This document shows positions 1 through 8,790 of a stretch of 64,000 nucleotides of DNA, piece by piece. The stretch's first letter is position 1. Each line of letters starts with the position of its first letter. This DNA is from Thermoanaerobacter kivui (GTDB lineage Bacteria; Bacillota; Thermoanaerobacteria; Thermoanaerobacterales; Thermoanaerobacteraceae). The notes beneath the pieces were generated by a model. It saw nothing but the letters and a program-made list of their open reading frames with translations. It did not search any database and was not told where the DNA came from. The stretch is taken from assembly GCF_000763575.1 (NCBI RefSeq), contig NZ_CP009170.1:2319501-2383500 (forward strand), given 5' to 3'. The position numbers and the translations under genes were made by a program.

Positions 1-275
1 ATATAATAATAGTCTTCAGTGTCCTTTATTAACACACCTTCTTTAAGCATTTTATCAAAATTTTCTTTCGCTTTTTGATATACTATTTTGTCATACAAAT
101 TTATAGAAGGATCTAAATCTACTTCTGACCTATCTACGTGAAGAAATGAATAAGAATTCCCTTTCACCAATTCTCTCGCTTCTTCGCTATTTACAACGTC
201 ATAAGGCAGCGATGCTACTTTATCCGCTAAATGCGGTGCAGGCCTTATCGCTTTAAAGGGTTTTATTGTAGCCAT
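1..275 (-). CDS. DUF1015 family protein, N-terminal part (runs off the window)
   Basis: The minus strand reads openly from an ATG at 275 to the window edge, giving about 91 residues that begin MATIKPFKAIRPAPHLADK and include SLPYDVVNSEEAREL. This is the usual beginning of the DUF1015 family, whose members are about 400 residues long and of uncertain function; in related anaerobes they often sit near serine biosynthesis genes (family knowledge). The rest of the gene lies outside the window. No catalytic claim can be made. Confidence 0.8.
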   Translation of the reverse strand, partial: MATIKPFKAIRPAPHLADKVASLPYDVVNSEEARELVKGNSYSFLHVDRSEVDLDPSINLYDKIVYQKAKENFDKMLKEGVLIKDTEDYYY

Positions 276-418
276 ATTAACCCACATCCTTTCGCTTTGC
301 TCAAGCACAAATTGTAATGAAAGTGTGCTATTGAGCGATATTTTTGATATAATTTCTTTAAAATATATAGATATACTACAAAGCACGGAGGAGGGAGTGG
401 AATTATTTCTACCACTCA

Positions 419-1189
419 TTGGACTCAAGTCCGCATTTTAACATGTGTAGAATATCTTCTCAAGCACAAATAAGTGTGACTTTGATCACGTACACTAATC
501 ATTGTATAAGCAATTCCTTAGTGTTCATGTGCTGGATATTCAGTCAATGTCTATATATTTTAATTTTTATCTCTAGGGTTGATCAATCAGTCAAGATGAA
601 GGTTTGCGGAAAACACTATGACTTTATCAATCTTTGTGTTTCTGATTTGGATAAAGCCATTTCTCAATTAGCCAAACCTTATCAAGACTTGATTGATATC
701 TCTGTTACTCTTCCTGGCATAACCGAAAAATCGGCAACTTATATCATCGCTGAAATCGGCACGGATATGACAGTTTTTAAATCTGACAAGCACCTTTGCT
801 CTTGGGCTGGTCTTACTCCTCAAAACAACGAAAGTGCAGGTAAGAAAAAATCTGTCCATGTCTCAAGAGCAGGTGTTTACTTAAAACTTCTCTTAATACA
901 GTGTGCCAATGCAGCAATTAGGGATAAAAAGAATCCTTATTTTAGGATTAAATATGAACGTATTAAAAAGCGCCGCGGTCATAAACGTGCAATTGTTGCT
1001 ATTGCTCGTATGATCCTCACTTGTCTCTATCATATGCTTTTGAAAAGGGAACCTTTTAATCCTTCTGACTCCGATTACACTAATATGCCAGAAAAACTTT
1101 ATCAAAAGCATAGGCAACAATATATTAAGAAAGCTATTAAACTTTTAGAAAAAGAAGGTTGTACTATTATCCCTCCAAAAATTACTTAA
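419..1189 (+). pseudogene. IS110-family transposase, C-terminal remnant
   Basis: Only the part from about 577 onward looks like transposase. It contains ISVTLPGITEKSATYIIAEI, the WAGLTP motif and KKSVHVSRAGVYLKLLLIQC, which belong to the Transposase_20 domain of IS110/IS116/IS902 elements including its serine region. The N-terminal DEDD RuvC-like domain (about 150 residues) is absent, and the first 50 residues of the open frame match nothing I recognise. The element is therefore 5'-deleted and cannot be active. IS110 elements carry a bridge RNA in a noncoding end; with the left end lost I cannot point to one. Nothing recognisable was seen in 276-418. Confidence 0.8.
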
Positions 1190-1214
1190 ACATTATATGT
1201 TACCATTATTTGGC

Positions 1215-1255
1215 TTTGGGCAGCTTCATTTGGTGCCCTTTTTGTCATGCCCAAA
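1215..1255 (+). terminator. Hairpin after the IS110 remnant
   Basis: An 8-bp outer stem (TTTGGGCA with TGCCCAAA) encloses an inner stem GGGCA/TGCCC followed by TTTTT. The inner stem with its T-run looks like a rho-independent terminator for the transposase gene; the outer pairing is alternative to it. Confidence 0.5.
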
Positions 1256-1371
1256 TTTAACTATTTTACTTTCACACTATTAACCTCCTAAAAATTTATT
1301 TGTTACTTTAAATCTTCAAGATGGTACGTTTTTATTATATCATATCACTTTATAAATGCAATGTAGTAAAG

Positions 1372-1544
1372 CGAGGCAACCGATGGCTTTTAAAGCATAA
1401 AAAACAAGCTCAACAACAGTTGTTGAATCTTTACCACCACTGTAACCGGCAAAGAGTTGGCTTGATACAGTTTTTTAATAAGTTCTATCTTTTCCCTGAC
1501 AACTGTTTTTAAACCATGTGTTGCAATTAATCCAGTGATTTTAA
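1372..1544 (-). pseudogene. DndC-like PAPS-reductase-family fragment (phosphorothioation system remnant)
   Basis: Read on the minus strand, two frames give GLKTVVREKIELIKKLYQAN and then AGYSGGKDSTTVVELVFYAL after a one-base shift. A YSGGKDST PP-loop preceded by a helix ending in LY is the N-terminal signature of DndC, the ATP-pyrophosphatase-like protein of DNA phosphorothioation islands. Only about 55 residues remain and no other dnd gene lies in the window, so this is a relic. Another PAPS-reductase-family ATPase is possible. Confidence 0.5.
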
Positions 1545-1724
1545 TTACTCCTTATTAACTTAAATATATTGCTATTAAAATTATAACACATAATTTCGCA
1601 AAGCCTATCAAAAAAGTGCTTTAAATAATTATATACGACAAAAAATAACTATTTCCTTCTAAATAAGTACCATATTTATTTTCAAAACCCTTTACTCATT
1701 CATTGGATTATTCTTTTGATTTTT

Positions 1725-2687
1725 CTATTTGACTTTATTTCCCGGCAAATAATCTCCCAGGCTGACGTTAAAACTTATCATTTTACCATCGGTTACTGCA
1801 ATTACAGTTCCACATTCATCTGTCCTGTATACTGTTATCCCTAATGTTTTAAGTTTTTTCATTGTCTCTCTATGAGGATGTCCGTAGTCGTTGCCTCTCC
1901 CACAGGAAATTACAGCATATTTGGGCCTTACAGCCTTTAAAAATTCTAAAGTAGATGCTGATGAACTTCCGTGATGACCGACTTTTAATACTTCTGCTCT
2001 TAAATCATATCCTTTATTTAGCATTTCTTCTTCTGATTTTGCACTAGCATCACCTGTGAATAGAAATGATGTGTTTCCGTATGTTAGCTTTATTACTGCA
2101 CTGTAGTTATTTAAATCATCATAGTGCGTGCTGTTTGGTGCAAGCATCTTTGCAGTTATGCCATTGCCAAGGTCCAGTGAAACACCAGCTTTGGTAACGT
2201 TTATGGAAATTCCTTCGCTTTTTGCTGTCTTTAAAACCTCTTCAAATGTCTTTGTGGTTGTAGTGACTTTTGGCATATAAAACCTGCCTATTTTAAAGTT
2301 CCTTATAACATCTGGTATGCCTCCAATGTGGTCATTGTGAGGGTGAGTACCAACAAGTATGTCTATTTTGCTAATTCCTCGACTTTTTATATAGTTTACC
2401 ACTTTATTACCCATTTCAGGTATCCCTGCATCTATTAACATCGTTTTGCCTGATGGGGTCTCCACCAATATGCTGTCCCCTTGACCTACATCTATGTAAC
2501 TTACTATGAGAACGCCTGGGGTTAATGTGGTTGTATTTGTATTTGATTGCTGAGTGTTAACACTATCTACCTGCTCTGTTTGAACTCTCTCTAATGGTTG
2601 TTGCACACTTGTTGTGTTTGAACAGCCGACAAAAATTAATAAAAAAATAAAGGCCAAGATTAATGCTGTCAATCTCTTTTTGAACAT
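1725..2687 (-). CDS. Secreted MBL-fold lipoprotein, ComEC C-terminal-domain-like
   Basis: The 320-residue protein starts with a lipoprotein signal (MFKKRLTALILAFIFLLIFV, then GC with Cys at the lipobox), followed by a short Ser/Thr/Gln linker. The rest is a metallo-beta-lactamase fold with DVGQGDS, the metal motif THPHNDHIGG, FTGDAS and KVGHHGSSSAS, as found in the C-terminal domain of the competence protein ComEC and in stand-alone secreted homologues. It probably acts outside the membrane as a metal-dependent hydrolase, perhaps a nuclease (family inference). It lies 11 bp downstream of the DUF3006 gene and is probably cotranscribed with it. About 215 bp downstream of it hold only the DndC-like scrap and AT-rich sequence. 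Confidence 0.85.
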   Translation of the reverse strand: MFKKRLTALILAFIFLLIFVGCSNTTSVQQPLERVQTEQVDSVNTQQSNTNTTTLTPGVLIVSYIDVGQGDSILVETPSGKTMLIDAGIPEMGNKVVNYIKSRGISKIDILVGTHPHNDHIGGIPDVIRNFKIGRFYMPKVTTTTKTFEEVLKTAKSEGISINVTKAGVSLDLGNGITAKMLAPNSTHYDDLNNYSAVIKLTYGNTSFLFTGDASAKSEEEMLNKGYDLRAEVLKVGHHGSSSASTLEFLKAVRPKYAVISCGRGNDYGHPHRETMKKLKTLGITVYRTDECGTVIAVTDGKMISFNVSLGDYLPGNKVK

Positions 2688-2698
2688 TGTATAGCCTC

Positions 2699-2923
2699 CT
2701 ATTCGTCTATAAATAAGTCTTTTGCTATGCTTTCGATTGCTTTTTTGCGTTTAGCTGTTTCTTCTTCGTCTACATGGATGTTAAATGAAAGTACATCTCC
2801 CTCTTTTGCGTTTTGGGGAAGAAGTTGTTTAGGAAAATTAAAAGTTTTGTCGCCATACTCTATTACTGCCCAATTGTCTTCAAATCTGTCTATAATACAG
2901 AGTTGGTAAGGAATTTCAGACAT
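2699..2923 (-). CDS. DUF3006 family small protein
   Basis: This 74-residue protein contains CIIDRFEDNWAVIEYGDKTF and ends in a charged helix, the typical layout of DUF3006. Members are short acidic proteins of unknown function that repeatedly neighbour ComEC-like MBL hydrolases; that pairing is seen here, with an 11-bp gap to the next gene. A GGAGGCTTAA ribosome site precedes the ATG at 2923. Confidence 0.8.
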   Translation of the reverse strand: MSEIPYQLCIIDRFEDNWAVIEYGDKTFNFPKQLLPQNAKEGDVLSFNIHVDEEETAKRKKAIESIAKDLFIDE

Positions 2924-2935
2924 AGTTAAGCCTCC

Positions 2936-3199
2936 CTATTGGAATATTGTTTCAAGATAGCCCTTCTTAATTGTACTACTTAAATGTTCAATAAAAACAT
3001 TATTAATACTTTTTACAATCATATCAATCATCTTGGGAATCAATTCCTCTTCCTTCTCCAAGACTTTTTCATACAGCAATTCATAATTTAAAGGATCGCA
3101 CTTTCCTCTTAATAATTTAAGAAGTACTTCAGGATCATTTTCTTCACGTTGTGATAGAAATAAAGTTAAAAAAGCAAAGATGTTTGAGGGAGGTATTTT
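2936..3199 (-). pseudogene. Unrecognised protein, C-terminal remnant
   Basis: An open minus-strand frame of about 86 codons ends in a TAG at 2936-2938 and includes LSQREENDPEVLLKLLRGKC and LEKEEELIPKMIDMIVKSIN. It has no start codon or ribosome site at its 5' end and begins where the P-ATPase remnant is cut, so it looks like the tail of a longer gene. I do not recognise the family; the composition (charged, helical) suggests a soluble protein. Confidence 0.35.
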
Positions 3200-3243
3200 T
3201 TATGAGTGAATACTTACAGCATTACTATAATATACAATTCATA

Positions 3244-3990
3244 TTATGCTGCTTTGACTTTAAGCACACGTAATGCATTAAAGACTGCAATGAGGGCAAC
3301 ACCAACGTCGGCAAATACAGCTTCCCACATTGTGGCAATCCCCAAAGCACCAAGTGCAAGAACTGCTATTTTTACTCCAAGCGCAAGAATGACATTTTCC
3401 CATACTATTAATTTTGTTTTTTTCGATATCTTTATAGCCGTTACCAGTTTTGATGGTTTATCTGTCATTAAAACTACATCGGCTGCTTCTATGGCAGCAT
3501 CTGACCCGATTCCACCCATTGCAACACCAACATCAGCTATCGCTAAAACCGGTGCATCATTTATGCCATCACCGACAAATATGAGTTTGCCTTTTTGATT
3601 GTTATCATATTAATAATTAACGCCAAAAAAGTAACAATAGGACTATAATATTTCGCGAATCTTGTTATAAAGTTCTCTGTAGGAGCTTTTTTACTACCCG
3701 CATTCTCAACTAAATCCAGTATTTTTGAAACGGTCGATTCACCGAATTCTTGTGTTACTTCTATTGTAAGAAGGCCATTTTTGTTTATAAAGCCACTTAA
3801 AACATCCGAGCCTTTATAAACTTCCCTCAGGACAGACTCACCAGTTAATGCAGAAGTATCAACCATTGACTTTCCGTCAATGATTTTTCCGTCAAGCGGT
3901 ATTTTTTCACCAGGTTTTACTATAATGATATCTCCAATTTTTACCTCTTCCGGTGAGACCCTTTTTACCTCAAAGTCCTTTTAAAATAAA
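3244..3990 (-). pseudogene. cadA: Heavy-metal P1B-type ATPase (CadA/ZntA-like), internally deleted
   Basis: Two in-order pieces of one transporter are visible. The first (about 3990-3600) has the actuator region VDTSALTGES and a following membrane segment (FAKYYSPIVTFLALIINMIT). The second (about 3598-3244) has the hinge motif VGDGINDAPVLAIADVGVAM, then EAADVVLMTD and two C-terminal membrane helices. The phosphorylation motif DKTGT, the CPC helix and most of the P/N domains are missing between them, and the N-terminal metal-binding part is gone. The protein cannot pump metal. It lies downstream of an intact CadC-type repressor, as in a normal cad operon. Confidence 0.85.
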
Positions 3991-4046
3991 TAACTTGTTA
4001 TTATTTTGCACTTTACTCTGGCTCAATTATATCACCTCCATTGGAT

Positions 4047-4412
4047 TTACTCATTAATATGATTAAATCCCTGTTCAAATATTTTCTTTACATGATCATC
4101 TGCTAAAGAATAATAAACTACCTTCCCTTCTTTTCTAAATTTCACTAATTTATTTTGCTTTAATACTCGAAGCTGGTGGGAAACAGCAGACTGGCTCATA
4201 CCAAGAAGTGCAGCAATGTCACAAACACACATCTCTGATTCAAACAACGCACAGAGTATCTTTATCCTTGTAGTATCCCCAAATACTTTGAATAATGCTG
4301 CAAGGTCATACAGTTTTGTCTCTTCTGGCATAATTCCTCTTACTTTATTCACAATATCTTCATGTATTACATTAACTTCACAAACCTCTGTTTTATTTTC
4401 CTTGTCCTTCAT
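4047..4412 (-). CDS. cadC: ArsR/SmtB-family metal-sensing repressor, CadC-like
   Basis: A winged-helix ArsR repressor of about 121 residues. The ELCVCD-like metal motif is present as SEMCVCDIAALLGMSQSAVS, followed by the recognition helix and HQLRVLKQNKLVKFRKEGKV; an N-terminal Cys (EVCEVNVIHEDIV) could complete a CadC alpha-3N site for Cd/Pb/Zn. I place the start at the ATG at 4412, because GAGGTG lies 5 bp before it; the upstream GTG at 4421 is part of that ribosome site. It probably controls itself and the adjacent, now broken, cadA gene through the inverted repeat at 4431-4452. Confidence 0.88.
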   Translation of the reverse strand: MKDKENKTEVCEVNVIHEDIVNKVRGIMPEETKLYDLAALFKVFGDTTRIKILCALFESEMCVCDIAALLGMSQSAVSHQLRVLKQNKLVKFRKEGKVVYYSLADDHVKKIFEQGFNHINE

Positions 4413-4430
4413 AAAAAGCACCTCAACACT

Positions 4431-4452
4431 TGAACATGTAAATAATTGTTCA
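4431..4452. promoter_or_regulatory. Candidate CadC operator
   Basis: TGAACA and TGTTCA form an inverted repeat separated by 10 bp, about 20 bp upstream of the cadC start, in an AT-rich promoter region. ArsR/SmtB repressors commonly bind imperfect repeats with TGAACA-like half sites. Assignment to CadC rests on position and half-site resemblance. Confidence 0.55.
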
Positions 4453-4504
4453 TATATTTAGTATATAATTATCTTTTCCTGATGTCAATATCAGCAACCT
4501 GTTG

Positions 4505-4705
4505 AATTATCACAACTACTCTCATTTCTCCTTCAGGTTTGTCAATTGAAATAAAATTGTTATTGTAAGAAATGAGTTCCTCTCCAAACACTTTGTCGCC
4601 ATAACCTAATACTACCACATTATTTTCTGCATCAATATCGACAACATAGAGGGGTTTGCCAACAGAAATTCCCAAACCTTTCCTTTGTCCTATTGTATAA
4701 TGGAT
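4505..4705 (-). pseudogene. mnmA: tRNA 2-thiouridylase (MnmA) C-terminal fragment
   Basis: The frame contains HYTIGQRKGLGISVGKPLYV and VVVLGYGDKVFGEELIS, the conserved C-terminal beta-barrel region of MnmA/TrmU. Nothing of the ATP-binding domain precedes it, and after GEMRV the sequence departs from the family and soon stops. It is a 65-residue scrap left by a deletion; a functional mnmA must lie elsewhere. It abuts the hydE scrap on the opposite strand. Confidence 0.75.
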
Positions 4706-4749
4706 AAACTCTATTAAAAAATGAAAGGGGAGGCACATTTGAACTTAGT

Positions 4750-5036
4750 TTAAAAGTTATGGCCATAACAAGGTTTTTGATGCCTGATATTAATATTTCA
4801 ACAACCACAGCAATGAAAACTCTAAATATTAATAGAAGATTGATAGCACTTCGTAGTGGATCAAATGTTTAATGCCAAATGTTACAGAAGGGGAATACAG
4901 AAAATTATACACATTATATCCAGGTAAAATCTGTATAAATTACACTCCCTCCCATTGCTTTAGCTGTATTACTGGTAAAATAAATAGCATAGGAAAACTA
5001 ATTGCAAAGGATTATGATTATAGGAAAGTACTTTAA
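4750..5036 (+). pseudogene. hydE: [FeFe]-hydrogenase maturase HydE, C-terminal fragment with a frameshift
   Basis: Two plus-strand frames read VMAITRFLMPDINISTTTAM ... LIALRSGSNV and then MPNVTEGEYRKLYTLYPGKI, CINYTPSHCFSCITGKI and IAKDYDYRKVL before a TAA. These are the last roughly 95 residues of the radical-SAM protein HydE. One or two bases are missing near 4870, and the first 250 residues including the CxxxCxxC cluster motif are absent. It ends directly at the terminator at 5036-5060. Confidence 0.75.
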
Positions 5037-5060
5037 AAAGACGGGTCTTCCCCGTCTTTT
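5036..5060. terminator. Bidirectional terminator between hydE scrap and glutamate synthase genes
   Basis: AAAAGACGGG and CCCGTCTTTT form a 10-bp perfect stem with a 5-base loop and A/T tracts on both sides, so it can end transcripts from either strand. It lies at the stop codon of the leftward glutamate synthase operon. Confidence 0.85.
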
Positions 5061-5787
5061 ATGCATACATATTTCCATAAGGTCTTTTGCCTATCGGATG
5101 CAATTTGATAAAAGAATGATTCATAATCTTTTGAAAATCATAATCAAAATATTGACAAAAATTTTCAATATACTTCTGGATAAACGCGTAATCTCTGTCA
5201 TCTATCTTTTCTTTAATAACTTCTTTTCCAAGTTTATAGTCTTCTACATCTCCTCTCAAATATATAACTCCTCCATGCATACCTGTACCACAATATTCTC
5301 CAACTATATTTTCATCATTTTTCAAGTTCAGTACAATCATACATCCACCTGCCATATATTCACCAAAGAAATCTCCCGCACTTCCTCCAATAACTATTAC
5401 AGGAACTTTATCTTTGTATTCTTTCATGTGTATGCCAACTCTATAGCCAACACTATCTTTTATATAGATAGATCCACCCCTCATCCCGTAACCAACGACA
5501 TCACCTGCATGTCCATGTATAATAATATTTCCATCGTTCATTGTGTTTCCGATTGCATCCTGTCCATTGCCAAAAACTTCTATTGTAAGGCCGTCCATAA
5601 AAGCCGCCATGTCATTGCCAGGCGTACCTTCGATATTTATTTTTGTAGTCCCAGATAAATTATCTCCTATATATCGCTGACCATTGACATTTTTTAAATT
5701 AATTATGTCTTCACCTGAACGAACTAACTCTTTAATTATTTCATTAAGGTCTCTATAATAAATTCCTGACGCATTTATGGTTTTCAT
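5059..5787 (-). CDS. Glutamate synthase, GXGXG (alpha-subunit C-terminal) domain protein
   Basis: The 242-residue protein is the stand-alone right-handed beta-helix that forms the C-terminal domain of large glutamate synthases. Repeated G-x-G turns are visible: IEVFGNGQDAIGNTMNDG, IIIHGHAGDVVGYGMRGG, VIGGSAGDFFGEYMAGGCMI and GEYCGTGMHGGVIYLRGD. In the fused enzyme this domain is structural and helps couple the active sites. It is the last gene of the three-gene leftward operon, 14 bp after the FMN-domain gene, and is followed by a strong terminator. Split glutamate synthases of this sort are typical of archaea and some anaerobic bacteria. Confidence 0.88.
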   Translation of the reverse strand: MKTINASGIYYRDLNEIIKELVRSGEDIINLKNVNGQRYIGDNLSGTTKINIEGTPGNDMAAFMDGLTIEVFGNGQDAIGNTMNDGNIIIHGHAGDVVGYGMRGGSIYIKDSVGYRVGIHMKEYKDKVPVIVIGGSAGDFFGEYMAGGCMIVLNLKNDENIVGEYCGTGMHGGVIYLRGDVEDYKLGKEVIKEKIDDRDYAFIQKYIENFCQYFDYDFQKIMNHSFIKLHPIGKRPYGNMYA

Positions 5788-5801
5788 TATACCACCTCCA
5801 C

Positions 5802-7307
5802 CTATTCGCCGGCAGCAAGAATGCCAAGTATATCAAGTTCCTTTTGTGTCATTCCTATGCCACGAAGCATCAACCTATTGCCTTTAAGACTTTCAATATC
5901 ATTTATACCCATTCCACCAAGCATTTCTTTTATTTCATGGCTCCATGCTTGTACAAGATTAACAAGCCGTTTATATCCAATTTCTGGGTTTAATCTTTTT
6001 ACAAGGTTAGGATCTTGTGTAGCAATTCCCCAATTACACTTACCAGTATAGCATTTTTGGCACATGTGACATCCCAAAGCAATCAAAGCGGCTGTTCCAA
6101 TGTAAACAGCATCTGCACCAAGAGCTATTGCTTTGACTATGTCTGCACTGTTTCTAATACTACCTGCTGCAACTAAAGATATTGTATGTCTTATACCTTC
6201 GGAGCGAAGTCTTGCATCTACAGCAGCTATTGCAAATTCAATTGGAATTCCTACGTTATCCCTTATTCTCTTTGGTGCAGCCCCTGTACCGCCTCTAAAT
6301 CCGTCTATAGCTATATAATCTGCACCAGCTTTTGCTATTCCCGAAGCTATTGCCGCTACATTATTGACTGCTGCAATTTTAACACCAACAGGTTTTTGAT
6401 AATTGGTAGCTTCCTTCAATGCATATATTAATTGTGCAAGGTCTTCAATTGAATAGATATCATGATGCGGTGCAGGAGATATAGCATCACTTCCAGGTGG
6501 TATCATTCTTGTTGCCGAGATGTCCTCACTCACCTTTTCACCGGGTAGATGACCACCTATCCCAGGCTTTGCACCCTGACCAATTTTTATTTCAATAGCC
6601 GCCGCAGTATTGAGGTATTCTCTATCAACACCAAAACGTCCTGAGGCGACCTGCACAATTGTGTTTTTCCCATATTTGCGGAAGTCCTTGTGAAGCCCTC
6701 CTTCACCAGTATTATAAAGTATCCCAAGCTCTTCAGCAGCTCTTGCCAAAGCTGCGTGAGCATTGTAACTTATTGAACCATAAGACATTGCTGAAAACAT
6801 TATTGGTGTCTCAAGTTTGAGTTGTGGAGGCATTTTTGTTTTAACATTAAGGTTTTCGTCTATTTCTATCTTGTCAGGCTTCCTACCTATATATACCCTT
6901 AATTCCATAGGTTCTCTTAGTGGGTCTATAGAGGGGTTTGTAACTTGGCTTGCATTTATAACCATTTTATCCCAATATACAGGATAAGGCCTATCATTTC
7001 CCATGGATGACAGAAGAACTCCACCTGTTTCTGCCTGTCTGTATATATCTCTTATAGCATCGTAAGTCCAATTGGCATGTTCTTTAAATGTTTGAGGATG
7101 TTTAATAATTGTAAGAGCTTGTGTTGGACACAATACGACACATCTTTGACAATTTACGCAATTCATATCATTTGAAATCATTTTATCTAGATGTTCATCA
7201 TAACTGTGAACTTCAAATGAACACTGTCTCATACAAACCTTACAGTTAATGCATTTATCGTAATCTCTGAGTACTTTAAATTCTGGAGTAAGGTAGCTTA
7301 AACTCAT
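5802..7307 (-). CDS. Glutamate synthase, FMN-binding catalytic subunit with ferredoxin domain
   Basis: The 501-residue protein has an N-terminal ferredoxin domain with two 4Fe-4S motifs (CINCKVCMRQC and CVNCQRCVVLC, residues about 18-65), then the TIM-barrel synthase domain. Visible barrel motifs are GEGGLHKDF, GQGAKPGIGGHLPGEKV, ISPAPHHDIYSIEDLAQLI, DGFRGGTGAAPKRIRDNVGI and the cysteine-rich CHMCQKCYTGKCNWGIATQD. It makes glutamate from 2-oxoglutarate and ammonia delivered by the neighbouring amidotransferase. No GltD-type NADPH subunit lies beside it, so ferredoxin or an unlinked subunit may donate electrons (inference). The start overlaps the previous stop by 4 bp, which implies translational coupling. 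Confidence 0.9.
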   Translation of the reverse strand: MSLSYLTPEFKVLRDYDKCINCKVCMRQCSFEVHSYDEHLDKMISNDMNCVNCQRCVVLCPTQALTIIKHPQTFKEHANWTYDAIRDIYRQAETGGVLLSSMGNDRPYPVYWDKMVINASQVTNPSIDPLREPMELRVYIGRKPDKIEIDENLNVKTKMPPQLKLETPIMFSAMSYGSISYNAHAALARAAEELGILYNTGEGGLHKDFRKYGKNTIVQVASGRFGVDREYLNTAAAIEIKIGQGAKPGIGGHLPGEKVSEDISATRMIPPGSDAISPAPHHDIYSIEDLAQLIYALKEATNYQKPVGVKIAAVNNVAAIASGIAKAGADYIAIDGFRGGTGAAPKRIRDNVGIPIEFAIAAVDARLRSEGIRHTISLVAAGSIRNSADIVKAIALGADAVYIGTAALIALGCHMCQKCYTGKCNWGIATQDPNLVKRLNPEIGYKRLVNLVQAWSHEIKEMLGGMGINDIESLKGNRLMLRGIGMTQKELDILGILAAGE

Positions 7308-8428
7308 GCAGTAACCTCCTTTGTAGAATACATTTCTTTTTCGTTGTCACGTATGAGCTCAGCTATAACAGGTTCTCCACCTCTAGGAATCCATACGCTT
7401 TCAGGATTTTTGCATACTTGCCTTATTGCTGACTCTTCGCTGGCTACATATATCATATCGCCTTTTTTTGCAGCAGTAAGTGGCCTTAGTTTAATCCTAT
7501 CATTTATTGCCACAAAGCCATCTTCATATGCTATTATCATTGAAAATGGACCATTTAGGAGTGCTCTCCCATAAATTATTTTCAGGTTAGTGTATAAAAT
7601 TTTTTCTTTTGGTGACATCCTTTCAACCTGCTTCCACAAAGGCGATGCAACTACTTTGCATGCAAGTTCTATTGGTAAACCATGTCTTCTTAATAGAAGA
7701 TCGAAAATGTATGCCGCAACTTCTGTATCAGTTTGCAAGGTGCAAATATATCCAAACTCTTCTAAATATTTACGATTAGTATCGTACGAAGAAAGCTCGC
7801 CATTGTGAACAACAGAGATATTTAACAGATTAAAAGGATGTGCACCGCCCCACCATCCTGGTGTATTCGTTGGAAATCTACCGTGAGCCAACCACATATA
7901 TCCTTTGTAAGATTCCAATTTATAAAAATTTGCAACATCTTCTGGGTAACCTACTGCTTTAAATACTCCCATATTTTTCCCGCTAGAAAAAACATATGCG
8001 CCTGGTATGTTACTGTTTATATTAAATACAAATTTAATTGTAAATTCATTTTCATCCAGTTCTGATAATTTCAATTTCTCTGGCCTTGGTATAGCAAAAT
8101 ATCTGTAAATTAATGGTGCATTTTTAATATGTGCCGTTTTTCGTGTGGGTATTTTTTCTTCTAAAGCGACTATATAATTTGCTTTTAAAATATTCTCTGT
8201 TTCCTGTTTAGCTATCAAATCATCATAAAACATATGAAATGCAAAGTAATCTTTAAAATCAGGATAAATGCCATATGCAGCAAAACCACCTCCAAGACCA
8301 TTTGATCTATCATGCATTGTCGCGATGGAATCTGCTATAGATTGCCCCGAAAATAGACGACCAGTGCGATCAATTATGCCACTTATAGCACATCCCGAAG
8401 GTATTCTTACATAACCTTCCTTCAACAT
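7304..8428 (-). CDS. Glutamate synthase, class II glutamine amidotransferase subunit
   Basis: A 374-residue Ntn-type glutaminase. The presumed nucleophile is Cys13 in RIPSGCAISGIIDRTG, so about 12 residues would have to be trimmed to expose it; direct proof is lacking. Other class II motifs are GYMWLAHGRFPTNTPGWW, HPFNLLNISVVHNGELSSYD and LQTDTEVAAYIFDLL. It would release ammonia from glutamine for the FMN subunit. It is the first gene of the three-gene operon. Its RBS (AAGGGGGTTATAAA) is purine-rich, and a good promoter lies about 140 bp upstream. Confidence 0.88.
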   Translation of the reverse strand: MLKEGYVRIPSGCAISGIIDRTGRLFSGQSIADSIATMHDRSNGLGGGFAAYGIYPDFKDYFAFHMFYDDLIAKQETENILKANYIVALEEKIPTRKTAHIKNAPLIYRYFAIPRPEKLKLSELDENEFTIKFVFNINSNIPGAYVFSSGKNMGVFKAVGYPEDVANFYKLESYKGYMWLAHGRFPTNTPGWWGGAHPFNLLNISVVHNGELSSYDTNRKYLEEFGYICTLQTDTEVAAYIFDLLLRRHGLPIELACKVVASPLWKQVERMSPKEKILYTNLKIIYGRALLNGPFSMIIAYEDGFVAINDRIKLRPLTAAKKGDMIYVASEESAIRQVCKNPESVWIPRGGEPVIAELIRDNEKEMYSTKEVTA

Positions 8429-8565
8429 TTTATAACCCCCTTAAAAAATTTTTATATGCAATATTTTTTTTTGAAAGTTGCATCAAGCGAAAATGTTTAC
8501 TGTTTAAAATTGTCCTCAAATTGTGGCAAAATGCTTATCACTCCTAAATTACGAGTGTTATGTTA

Positions 8566-8593
8566 ATTATAATATATTTTATTAATTTTGCAA
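8566..8593 (-). promoter_or_regulatory. Promoter of the glutamate synthase operon
   Basis: On the minus strand TTGCAA (8593-8588) and TATAAT (8571-8566) are 16 bp apart. The leader of about 130 nt has a weak CACTC/GAGTG hairpin but no regulatory motif I recognise. Confidence 0.55.
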
Positions 8594-8710
8594 TACGTTA
8601 ATATGAAAAATTCATAAATTATTTTTAGGTTAATTCTTCACTTAAATTTAGTGGGCAAAAAAACAGTTAGATACTTTAACATCATAGGTAACTTATATGT
8701 AGAATGACAA

Positions 8711-8744
8711 CACCCCCACTTTCTACGCATAAAAAGTGGGGGTG
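8711..8744. terminator. Terminator-like hairpin
   Basis: CACCCCCACTT pairs with AAGTGGGGGTG around a 12-base loop. A T-run follows on the plus side, and the minus side has only a weak one. It lies just past the end of the leftward amtB-glnK-amidotransferase run, so ending those transcripts is its likely role. Confidence 0.65.
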
Positions 8745-8790
8745 CTTTTTTATATCTGCAATGCTCTTTCCATTGTTCTCGTTCTTCTCC

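Noticed and set aside
419-576. First 50 codons of the IS110-like ORF as part of the transposase
   Set aside because: They lack the DEDD domain and match nothing in the family; the frame is open by chance.
5002-5658. 218-residue plus ORF opposite the GXGXG gene
   Set aside because: Antisense shadow of a conserved gene; residue composition is unlike a real protein.
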